DNA of 5,430 nucleotides, taken from an uncultured Eubacteriales bacterium (GTDB lineage Bacteria > Bacillota > Clostridia > Oscillospirales > Acutalibacteraceae). The translations under genes were made by a program, and so were the position numbers. The DNA lies in contig ONXZ01000105.1 in the NCBI GenBank assembly GCA_900321905.1, forward strand, positions 1,698 to 7,127. The letters are read 5' to 3'. The notes under the pieces are model-generated. The model was given only the letters and a program-made list of their open reading frames with translations. It was not told the origin of the DNA and ran no database searches. Position 1 is the stretch's first letter; each line of letters opens with the position of its first letter. Of the stretch, positions 1 through 5,053 are shown one piece after another.

Positions 1-804
1 TGTACAGCGGCAGGTACGGCAACACTGACCTGTTCTGTTTGCGGTACAACGAAAGAGGAGGACGAGGACGCGCTCGGTCACAGCTTTACAAATTATATAA
101 GCGACGGCAACGCAACCTGTACTGCTGACGGCACAAAGACTGCCGAATGTGATAACGGCTGCGGCGAAACCGACACCGTGACTGACGAAGGCTCAATGAC
201 AGAACATATATATGAAGAAACGGTTATTGCTCCTACTTGTACCGAGCAGGGATATACTGAATACAAATGTAAAGACTGCAGCAATACATATAAATCCGAT
301 TACATTGACGCTCTCGGTCACACGCCCGAAACAATCATTGTAAAAGAAGCCGCAATCGGCGTAGCGGGCTTGCAGCAGGAAAAATGCTCCTTATGTGGCG
401 AGATATTAAGCGAAACTCAACTTCCTGCTTTAGAGGAGGAAACAACTGAAAAAACAACTACCGAAGCGACAACCGTAAAGGCTGATACAACCGAGGAAAA
501 GGAAGAGGATGATTCCTTTAAAACGGATTATTCTCTTTTTAGAGTGGTCGGCGGCATTGGTTGCGCTAAGGTTGCAATAAAACTTGATGAAGAAATAAGC
601 GGATACGAAATATTTGTGTCCGACGGCTCAGGTTTTAAGAAAAGCAGCGGCGAAATAAGTAATCAAAAAGAAAACTATTTTGTTTTTCTCGACCTTAAAT
701 CAGATTGCAATTATCAGTTTAAGTTGAACGCTTTTAAAACAATCAACGGCAAAAAAGTTTACGCCGATGAAGAAAGCAAAACAATATCCGTGCGAATAAA
801 GTAA
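1..804 (+). CDS. Secreted repeat protein, 3' end (GH/Cys repeats plus FN3-like domain); 5' truncated
   Basis: The reading frame is open from base 1 to the TAA at 802-804, giving 267 residues of a longer protein whose start lies outside the window. Residues 1-144 are degenerate repeats of about 36-44 residues with spaced cysteines (C11/C14, C40/C50/C54, C80/C90/C93, C129/C132) and ALGH boundaries (24-27, 104-107). Such repeats are frequent in large surface proteins of Ruminococcus and Clostridium; their paired cysteines may bind metal or form disulfides. Residues 145-171 are a Thr/Glu/Lys-rich linker. Residues 175-267 alternate hydrophobic and polar stretches like a fibronectin type III or other beta-sandwich domain. 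There is no LPXTG motif or C-terminal membrane segment, so this end is not sortase-anchored. In-frame GTG and ATG codons at 178 and 196 are internal, because the repeats continue upstream of them. Location outside the cell is inferred; ligand and function are unknown. Confidence 0.85.
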   Translation, partial: CTAAGTATLTCSVCGTTKEEDEDALGHSFTNYISDGNATCTADGTKTAECDNGCGETDTVTDEGSMTEHIYEETVIAPTCTEQGYTEYKCKDCSNTYKSDYIDALGHTPETIIVKEAAIGVAGLQQEKCSLCGEILSETQLPALEEETTEKTTTEATTVKADTTEEKEEDDSFKTDYSLFRVVGGIGCAKVAIKLDEEISGYEIFVSDGSGFKKSSGEISNQKENYFVFLDLKSDCNYQFKLNAFKTINGKKVYADEESKTISVRIK

Positions 805-829
805 AAAAAATTCCAAAAATGTAAAATCA

Positions 830-875
830 AAACGCCTATGTATTCGTCTATATAGTACATAGGCGTTTATTTTTT
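830..875 (+). terminator. Intrinsic terminator after the repeat protein
   Basis: A perfect 13-bp stem (830-842 with 856-868) encloses a 13-nt loop and is followed by a T-rich run at 870-875. It lies 26 nt past the stop of the repeat protein. The ribosome binding site of the next gene starts only 6 nt after the T run, so no ordinary promoter fits between this terminator and that gene. Confidence 0.9.
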
Positions 876-891
876 ATTATGGAGGTATTGT

Positions 892-2073
892 ATGGAAAAC
901 ACAGAATTGAATGAGGTTTACGAAACTCCCGTCACAGAAGAAGGAGACGGAAAAATTCCCGTCGGCACTTACATTCACGCATTCGGATTTGATAAAATCG
1001 TGATTATTCTTGTTATCATTTCCGTTATTTTCAACGTTTGGTATCTTACCAATCACATCACATTTGAATACTTTGTGAGTGATGACAACATTCTGGTTGA
1101 GGGCGACGGAAGCGACCTAAAGATTACGCAACCCTATGATGAACTGATTGACTTGCGCAAGTTTTATGACAAATATGCCAATCAAAAGGTTCCTTATTCG
1201 GAATTCATCAATTATTTTGATATCACCGTTGAGGGTGATCCAGAAAACATTACACAGGGTTCTGAGGTGACCTTTGTTTTTAAATGTGATGAAAAAGCGG
1301 TTGAAAAAGCAATCAAAAAGAAACTGCGAAAAAGCGTTTACAAGCTTGAGTTTAAAAACGACTATTCACCCGATGGAAAAATCTATATCAATCCGTTCCA
1401 TTATCTGAACTTCGTCTGTCAGGGAACGGAGGGCAACGTCACAATGAATGTGACGAGCGATGAATCGCAATCCAATCAATATGGATACACCTTAAAGTTG
1501 ACGAAGCAGCCGGGTTCGGGTTTGAGAGAAGTGGACGTGCTTGAAGTTTACAAGGGAACGGAGTACATCAATGCCTACGAAATTGAGTGTGATCACGACC
1601 TTTCCCGTGGCAACAGCGCTAATCTGAGAGAAGGCGACGCCATTGAGGTTACTTTTAAGCAAAAGAGCACCACGAATGAAATCTACATACCGCATTCTCA
1701 CATCATTTACGTGAATCCGCTTGACGAGGCAGCAACGAGCAAGCAAAGCATCAACGAGGAATCCGTTCAAGCGTTTAAGGCTGCAGCACAAAAGCAGGCA
1801 GAGGGCGCCACTTACTTGCATACCTATTTTCTGGAGGGTGCCAAAGATGGAAATATTCTTCTGGCTACCTTTATGGATGAGCAAGACTTTCTTCACTACG
1901 TCTATATCGTGAACCCCGGTATTGATGCAAACGGAAATATTCAACAGTATTCGCTGGATGCCATTGACAGTTACAGCATTTGTCCGCAAGATTCAAGTGA
2001 ACTTGGCATCAATAAAGAGATTAAAAACGAATTCGTCTTTCCATCCTCAGTTGAAGATTCAATTCTGGAATAA
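892..2073 (+). CDS. Single-pass membrane protein with large extracytoplasmic domain, unknown function
   Basis: 393 residues. The ATG has a GGAGG ribosome binding site at 881-885, 6 nt upstream. An acidic N-terminal segment (1-34) precedes one hydrophobic helix (about 35-52, IVIILVIISVIFNVWYL), and the remaining 340 residues are soluble, so an N-in/C-out topology is likely. The outer part shows elements resembling beta-rich modules of Firmicutes membrane-anchored proteins. A phrase such as TQGSEVTFVFKCDEKAVEKA (121-140) recalls the 'NGDKVTV...D...A' pattern, NPFHYLNFVCQGTEGNVTMN (167-186) recalls their 'dyv.v.fsGynG.G' strand, and LREGDAIEVTFK (245-256) looks like a second NGD element. These likenesses are from memory, not a search. 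The C-terminal part (about 290-365) may be a separate alpha/beta domain. It is first of three close genes, 27 nt before the next, so probably an operon. Specific function not recognised. Confidence 0.85.
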   Translation: MENTELNEVYETPVTEEGDGKIPVGTYIHAFGFDKIVIILVIISVIFNVWYLTNHITFEYFVSDDNILVEGDGSDLKITQPYDELIDLRKFYDKYANQKVPYSEFINYFDITVEGDPENITQGSEVTFVFKCDEKAVEKAIKKKLRKSVYKLEFKNDYSPDGKIYINPFHYLNFVCQGTEGNVTMNVTSDESQSNQYGYTLKLTKQPGSGLREVDVLEVYKGTEYINAYEIECDHDLSRGNSANLREGDAIEVTFKQKSTTNEIYIPHSHIIYVNPLDEAATSKQSINEESVQAFKAAAQKQAEGATYLHTYFLEGAKDGNILLATFMDEQDFLHYVYIVNPGIDANGNIQQYSLDAIDSYSICPQDSSELGINKEIKNEFVFPSSVEDSILE

Positions 2074-2100
2074 TGCCATATAAGAACGGAGGAAACAAAT

Positions 2101-2529
2101 ATGTTTGAGGATAATGAAAAAATAATAAATTTTGATTCAGTGGAACACGCAAAAAAACAGCTGCGCATACAGTCGTTGTTTCTGATTTTGCGAGGTGTTT
2201 GCACTTCCATCGCCGTTACCGCAAATCTGATGATGTGGTTTGCCAACAGCCAAGACGAAACGCTTGATTACCTCGGAATCGTAATGATAGCAAGTGTTGT
2301 AGCATGCTTGGGTTACAAGATAGTTAAATATGTATTTCTGGTTTTCTATTTTATATTTAAGTCGCCGATACCGTTCTTATTTAAAATTATTTTAGTCATA
2401 TTAGCCATTTTGTTTATTGCAGGTATGCTATACGTTGGATTCAGCTTGTTTGCAATTGCAGCGCTGATGGAAGCCTCGATTCGTTATACTGCGGCACGAG
2501 AATATCTGGCAGAAAACGAATACGACTAA
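2101..2529 (+). CDS. Multi-pass membrane protein, paralogue of the next gene
   Basis: 142 residues. The ATG follows GGAGG at 2088-2092 with an 8-nt spacer. A short charged N-terminus (1-24, including NFDSVEHAKKQLR) precedes hydrophobic stretches at about 25-47, 57-86 and 92-124, so three or four membrane segments, and a short charged tail (AAREYLAENEYD) ends it. The protein aligns along its length with the protein encoded just downstream: SVEHAKKQL with SVEQAEKEI near the N-terminus, CLGYKIVKY with CLGYKVFKY in the middle, and AALMEASIRYTAAREYL with ISLIESLRNYKAAKVYL at the end. The pair therefore arose by tandem duplication and may form a hetero-oligomer. No enzyme or transporter motif is visible. 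Spacing and strand put it in one transcription unit with the preceding single-pass protein. Function unknown. Confidence 0.85.
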   Translation: MFEDNEKIINFDSVEHAKKQLRIQSLFLILRGVCTSIAVTANLMMWFANSQDETLDYLGIVMIASVVACLGYKIVKYVFLVFYFIFKSPIPFLFKIILVILAILFIAGMLYVGFSLFAIAALMEASIRYTAAREYLAENEYD

Positions 2530-2545
2530 TACTGAAAATGAATTT

Positions 2546-2550
2546 AGGAG
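2546..2550 (+). promoter_or_regulatory. Ribosome binding site that decides the start of the next gene
   Basis: AGGAG at 2546-2550 lies 8 nt before the ATG at 2559. An in-frame ATG at 2538 lies upstream of this site and has no Shine-Dalgarno sequence of its own, so translation most likely begins at 2559. Confidence 0.75.
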
Positions 2551-2558
2551 AATATGTT

Positions 2559-3086
2559 ATGAAAGACAAAAAAGAAAAAGTAAACTTTTTTCAGAACACG
2601 CTGATTAACAGCGTTGAGCAGGCTGAAAAGGAAATAAAAAAGCAAAAAATCCTGCTGATCATCAAAGCTGTTGGTACGCTGCTTGCAGTTATCGGAACCA
2701 TTATGATATTTGGCAATGGAGGCAACCTCTCCTTGCAAGGAGCGCAAGCCGGTATACTGATTGGCTGGGCGGGCGAGCTTATTGTGTGCCTTGGCTATAA
2801 GGTGTTTAAGTATTGGTTTAAGATGATATCGGCTTTAGGAGTTTATCTCCTGTTTATCGGTTGGATTATCGGCTTTGTACTCGGATTGGCGTTCTTCATC
2901 TACGTTCCCGCCATTTTTGCTATCATCTCTCTCATTGAAAGCCTTCGCAATTATAAAGCCGCAAAGGTATATCTGGACGGTGCAAACTTCGTCAATGACA
3001 CAGTCAACGAAGCTGTTGCAAATGGCGATACGGAACTGGTAGAAGGCATTGTAGAACAGATAGAAGAAAACAATTTAAATGGCTAA
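2559..3086 (+). CDS. Multi-pass membrane protein, paralogue of the preceding gene
   Basis: 175 residues from the ATG at 2559, chosen for its AGGAG site; starting at 2538 would add seven residues. A Lys-rich N-terminus (1-30) precedes hydrophobic stretches at about 31-51, 63-79 and 90-127. The core matches the upstream neighbour: SVEQAEKEI (18-26), CLGYKVFKY (77-85), and SLIESLRNYKAAKVYL (124-139). Unlike its paralogue it carries an extra acidic tail of about 35 residues after the shared region (GANFVNDTVNEAVANGDTEL and on), probably cytoplasmic and helical, so the two copies have diverged in their soluble ends. The stop lies only 14 nt before the TGTGCT repeats of repeat copy A, and there is no terminator before those repeats, so its transcript should run through the repeat to the terminator at 3224-3255. 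Function not recognised. Confidence 0.83.
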   Translation: MKDKKEKVNFFQNTLINSVEQAEKEIKKQKILLIIKAVGTLLAVIGTIMIFGNGGNLSLQGAQAGILIGWAGELIVCLGYKVFKYWFKMISALGVYLLFIGWIIGFVLGLAFFIYVPAIFAIISLIESLRNYKAAKVYLDGANFVNDTVNEAVANGDTELVEGIVEQIEENNLNG

Positions 3087-3100
3087 TCTAACAAATTGTT

Positions 3101-3213
3101 TGTGCTGTTTATGTGCTATAAGCAACAAAATACAGTAATAACAATAAAATTCCGTGACGAAGCAAGACACGGCAAGGCTCTCAAAGGCTTACTTGAAAGA
3201 TACTTCGGTTAAT
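3101..3213 (+). repeat. Repeat copy A: TGTGCT direct repeats plus rubrerythrin C-terminal tail
   Basis: 113 bp that aligns without any gap to 5054-5166; by hand count 87 of 113 positions match, with the match concentrated at both ends. The left end has two direct repeats, TGTGCTG at 3101-3107 and TGTGCTA at 3112-3118, exactly 11 bp apart (one helical turn), resembling arm-type recombinase binding sites. The right end, read in the frame ending at the TAA 3210-3212, encodes RDEARHGKALKGLLERYFG, which matches the C-terminal helix of clostridial rubrerythrins from family knowledge. No rubrerythrin sequence precedes it, so it is a detached gene tail rather than a gene. Confidence 0.8.
3188..3213 (+). 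other. Putative attachment-site core (copy A)
   Basis: 26 bp identical to 5141-5166, covering the codons for LLERYFG plus the stop. Similarity between the two loci ends right after it, at 3213 and 5166, which is the pattern of an att core lying at the 3' end of a protein-coding target gene. Inferred from the repeat alone; the exact crossover point cannot be placed within the identical stretch. Confidence 0.5.
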
Positions 3214-3223
3214 AAAATAAATT

Positions 3224-3255
3224 ACCTCTCACGGATAATTCGTGAGAGGTTTTTT
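3224..3255 (+). terminator. Intrinsic terminator after repeat copy A, possibly bidirectional
   Basis: A 10-bp stem (3224-3233 with 3241-3250) has a 7-nt loop and a run of T to 3255. On the minus strand the same hairpin is followed by a T-rich stretch (complement of the A-rich 3211-3222), so it can also end the toxin-antitoxin transcript. The stop codon of brnA at 3254-3256 overlaps the T run. Confidence 0.88.
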
Positions 3256-3469
3256 ACGCCCAGTTAATCTGCGGTTTAATATTATGTTCTGCACAATCGG
3301 TTAAATACATATTGATAAGCGTTTGATAGGGTATGCCGTTTTGCGCTGACAATGCCTTGAAATATTCAATAGTGTCATTGTCAATGTTAATTGTTATTTG
3401 CTTCTTCAGTTTTTTTGTATACGGATTCTTTCTTGGATTTAAGTCTTTGATATCATATTCTTCTCTCAT
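3254..3469 (-). CDS. brnA: BrnA-family antitoxin (ribbon-helix-helix)
   Basis: 71 residues. It has the ribbon-helix-helix layout of BrnA/CopG antitoxins: a basic N-terminal stretch (NPRKNPYTKKLKK, 11-23), a strand QITINID (24-30), helix A DTIEYFKALSAQ (32-43), and the turn plus helix B GIPYQTLINMYLTDC (45-59), where GIPYQTLI is characteristic of this group. In the family, BrnA dimers bind DNA and neutralise BrnT, and the complex represses its own promoter. The ATG overlaps the toxin stop in an ATGA junction, so the two genes are translationally coupled. It nevertheless has its own excellent Shine-Dalgarno site, AGGAGGT (complement of 3478-3484), 8 nt upstream of the start. That should give more antitoxin than toxin. 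Identification is firm from the sequence pattern and the toxin partner. Confidence 0.92.
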   Translation of the reverse strand: MREEYDIKDLNPRKNPYTKKLKKQITINIDNDTIEYFKALSAQNGIPYQTLINMYLTDCAEHNIKPQINWA

Positions 3470-3771
3470 TTTAACGCACCTCCTATACCTTCAGTATATA
3501 CTTTTGTTTCGTTTTTAGTTGCTTTTCTTGCTGAAATAATTCTGATAATGTTATCATTGTCACGATAACAATGACTGACAATACATAGTTTTTCTGTTTG
3601 CGATATGCCTAAAATCAAAAATCTTTCTTCAAATTCCGAGTGGTCGGGGTCATCAAACAAAATTGCATTTTCATCATAGAATACCGTTTTTGCTTCTTCA
3701 AATGATATTTTATGCTTTTTCTTGTTTAATTCGTTTTTATTATTATCCCATTCAAAACGTATCATATCCAT
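3466..3771 (-). CDS. brnT: BrnT-family ribonuclease toxin
   Basis: 101 residues, the usual size for BrnT (about 90-105). Conserved segments appear in family order: FEWDNNKNELNKKKHKISFE (6-25), with the FEWD..K...N..KH..SF signature; DPDHSEFEERFLILG (41-55); and IRIISARKATKNE (76-88). In characterised members BrnT is a RelE-like RNase that halts translation until BrnA binds it. All signature blocks are present without a break, so the toxin looks intact. Two starts are possible, ATG at 3771 or at 3765 (third codon). Neither has a Shine-Dalgarno site, and the promoter places the predicted transcription start at the first ATG, suggesting leaderless translation. Gene order toxin then antitoxin is normal for this family. 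The role in this setting is probably stabilising the mobile segment or defending against phage. Confidence 0.94.
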   Translation of the reverse strand: MDMIRFEWDNNKNELNKKKHKISFEEAKTVFYDENAILFDDPDHSEFEERFLILGISQTEKLCIVSHCYRDNDNIIRIISARKATKNETKVYTEGIGGALK

Positions 3772-3802
3772 AATTATATTATAATTATCAAATAATTATT
3801 TG
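3771..3802 (-). promoter_or_regulatory. Paired palindromes, candidate BrnA operator
   Basis: Two adjacent perfect inverted repeats lie in the brnT promoter. One is an 8-bp repeat around a single central base at 3771-3787, covering the -10 box and the predicted start. The other is the 14-bp palindrome CAAATAATTATTTG at 3789-3802, in the spacer and the edge of the -35 box. BrnA family proteins repress their own promoter, so these are natural operator candidates, though palindromes are easier to obtain by chance in such AT-rich DNA. Confidence 0.5.
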
Positions 3803-3806
3803 TCAA
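3778..3806 (-). promoter_or_regulatory. Consensus sigma-A promoter of brnTA
   Basis: On the minus strand TTGACA (3806-3801) and TATAAT (3783-3778) are both perfect matches, separated by 17 bp. Standard geometry puts +1 at about 3771, the A of the first brnT ATG. Confidence 0.88.
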
Positions 3807-3815
3807 GTGTTTCTA

Positions 3816-3959
3816 TCAATTTTGGTTGCGACCGTCAGGGGTGACGGTCTGACTCTCGTCGTCGTAGTTATTCCGCTTTTTGGCTTCGTATTTTGTTTCA
3901 ATTGCTGCTATAAAATCGTTAATGCTTTCAAACTCCATAGGGTTAACAAAATCGTTCAT
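3816..3959 (-). CDS. Small acidic protein of 47 residues, unknown
   Basis: A complete short ORF from the ATG at 3959 to the TGA at 3816-3818, starting MNDFVNPMEFESINDFIAAI and ending in a hydrophilic tail (NNYDDESQTVTPDGRNQN, 30-47). The start is supported by a GAGGAG ribosome binding site (complement of 3968-3973) with an 8-nt spacer, which is the main reason for calling it. Residues 8-30 could form an amphipathic helix. There is no membrane segment or known motif. It lies upstream of and on the same strand as brnT, whose promoter starts 10 bp beyond its stop, and it is divergent from the capsid-like gene. It could be a regulator or partner of that protein, but nothing in the sequence proves it. 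Confidence 0.6.
   Translation of the reverse strand: MNDFVNPMEFESINDFIAAIETKYEAKKRNNYDDESQTVTPDGRNQN
3830..3849. repeat. GC-rich perfect hairpin in the end of the small ORF
   Basis: GACCGTCA (3830-3837) and TGACGGTC (3842-3849) form an 8-bp perfect inverted repeat around GGGG. It falls in the last codons of the 47-residue ORF and stands out in AT-rich surroundings. No T run follows on either strand, so it is not a standard terminator; it might protect the mRNA end or bind a protein. Confidence 0.6.
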
Positions 3960-4002
3960 ATATACCACTCCTCGTAATTAGAATGATTACATATAACAGT
4001 TA

Positions 4003-4031
4003 TTGAATTAAAAAAATGAGTATGGTATAAT
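4003..4031 (+). promoter_or_regulatory. Sigma-A promoter with extended -10 for the capsid-like gene
   Basis: TTGAAT (4003-4008) and TATAAT (4026-4031) are separated by 17 bp, and TGG directly before the -10 makes an extended -10 element. The predicted start is near 4038, leaving a leader of about 27 nt before the TTG start codon. Confidence 0.75.
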
Positions 4032-4055
4032 TAATAATAACAAATAAAGAAATTT

Positions 4056-4073
4056 GGTGATAACTTGTTATCA
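4056..4073 (+). promoter_or_regulatory. Ribosome binding site and palindrome centred on a TTG start codon
   Basis: GGTGA at 4056-4060 is a weak Shine-Dalgarno site 4 nt before TTG 4065. Overlapping it, TGATAAC (4058-4064) and GTTATCA (4067-4073) form a perfect 7-bp inverted repeat whose 2-nt centre lies in the start codon. In RNA the inner part could fold as a 6-bp stem with a CUUG loop and hide the start; in DNA it could be an operator. Confidence 0.5.
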
Positions 4074-5042
4074 ATAACTGAAAAAATGCTATTATGGCAA
4101 TTAGAATCGGATTACAATTCTCAACATACTCCAATTTATCGCGATGGCATTCTATATTATATAGACGGTGTAGCGTTTGATGATATTTATAATAATCGGC
4201 AATACGCATACGATGCTGATGTAATTATCTCTGATGAGATATTTTATAACCTCAAGGATTTAAATAGTATAAATGCGTTGAAGATACCCAACTTTCAAAA
4301 GAATGAAGGTTTGCCTGACACTACAAGTGACCTTTCTTATATTTTAAAAATGAAAGCCTGTGGTAACAAAGAACCCGAAATTGTAAAAGTTTTAGTACCA
4401 AAAGTATTTGAACTTATGAAATCAAGTGCATTAGGCTGGACTAAAAAAGACTATAAACGTCTTGCTGAACAATTATATAAAGTAGGTTTAGTTGATGAAG
4501 GTAAAAGACTTGACAATAAGGTTAACAAACTGTTTTCAGATAATTCAAAAAGTAATAAAACACATAGTAGCATAATAAGCATTATGAATGCAGGTACTGA
4601 TTTAGTTGTACCTTCGAATAATTGCGCAACATGTGCAAAATGCTCTGCTTTGCAACGACGAGTTTATTCAATATCCGGAAACGATAAACGATTTCCACAA
4701 TTACCCGAATATGCAAGAATTCACGGTAAATTTCATGAGAACTGCAGACATCGTTTTTTTGCGTTTTTTGACGGTTGTTCTAAGTTGTTTTATTATAACG
4801 ATAATGGTGAAAAAATAGATATTGATGATGTGGTTTCATATAGTAATCGACCATATGTTGATGAGCGTACAGAAAATGAAAAGGCAGAATATGAAAGATT
4901 TCAACAGCGTAGACAAAACGATTTGGAGTTTGAACAACTAAAAAGAGATTACTATGCTTATAAGGGGAATTGCCAAGATGAAAAACCGATGTCTTTTAGT
5001 AAGTATTTAGATGCACATAATTTCAAAAGAATAACAAGGTAG
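4065..5042 (+). CDS. Phage minor-capsid-like protein (Phage_min_cap2/Mu-F-like C-terminal region)
   Basis: 325 residues. TTG at 4065 is chosen because GGTGA lies just upstream; the next ATG, at 4086, has no ribosome binding site. The recognisable part is residues 187-237. It has a Cys cluster CATCAKC (C187, C190, C193), then LQRRVYSISGNDKRFPQLPE (196-215), then IHGKFHENCRHRFFAFFDG (219-237) with H220, H224, C227 and H229. The RVYS.SG...RFP plus H.NCRH block is typical of phage minor capsid/head morphogenesis proteins. The tail SNRPYVDERTENEKAEYERF and on (260-300) resembles the charged, coiled end of such proteins. The Cys/His set could hold a metal ion. Residues 1-180 are not recognised. It is the only phage-like gene here, with no portal, terminase or major capsid protein, so it is unlikely to build a virion alone. 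It may be a domesticated or satellite protein, a decoy, or an effector. Its stop is 11 nt before repeat copy B. Confidence 0.72.
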   Translation: MLSITEKMLLWQLESDYNSQHTPIYRDGILYYIDGVAFDDIYNNRQYAYDADVIISDEIFYNLKDLNSINALKIPNFQKNEGLPDTTSDLSYILKMKACGNKEPEIVKVLVPKVFELMKSSALGWTKKDYKRLAEQLYKVGLVDEGKRLDNKVNKLFSDNSKSNKTHSSIISIMNAGTDLVVPSNNCATCAKCSALQRRVYSISGNDKRFPQLPEYARIHGKFHENCRHRFFAFFDGCSKLFYYNDNGEKIDIDDVVSYSNRPYVDERTENEKAEYERFQQRRQNDLEFEQLKRDYYAYKGNCQDEKPMSFSKYLDAHNFKRITR

Positions 5043-5053
5043 TATAGTATCAT

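Noticed and set aside
1492..1989. A 165-residue minus-strand ORF inside the single-pass membrane protein gene
   Set aside because: Shadow of the + strand gene, which has a good ribosome binding site, a membrane helix and operon context; the minus ORF has no supporting signals.
2538..2558. Upstream ATG as start of the second paralogous membrane protein
   Set aside because: No ribosome binding site before it, whereas AGGAG at 2546-2550 is ideally placed for the ATG at 2559.
3111..3212. A 33-residue ORF starting at ATG 3111 and running through the rubrerythrin tail
   Set aside because: No Shine-Dalgarno site; only the tail resembles a protein, and the ATG falls across the TGTGCT repeats. Better explained as a detached gene end.
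3830..3849. Hairpin as an intrinsic terminator for the small ORF
   Set aside because: No T run follows the stem on either strand and it lies inside the coding sequence.
4000..4209. A 69-residue minus-strand hydrophobic ORF over the start of the capsid-like gene
   Set aside because: AT-rich complement giving chance hydrophobic codons; it overlaps a good promoter and the coding start on the other strand.
4606..4818. A 70-residue + strand ORF in another frame within the capsid-like gene
   Set aside because: It overlaps the conserved Cys/His capsid-like region of the real frame and has no ribosome binding site.
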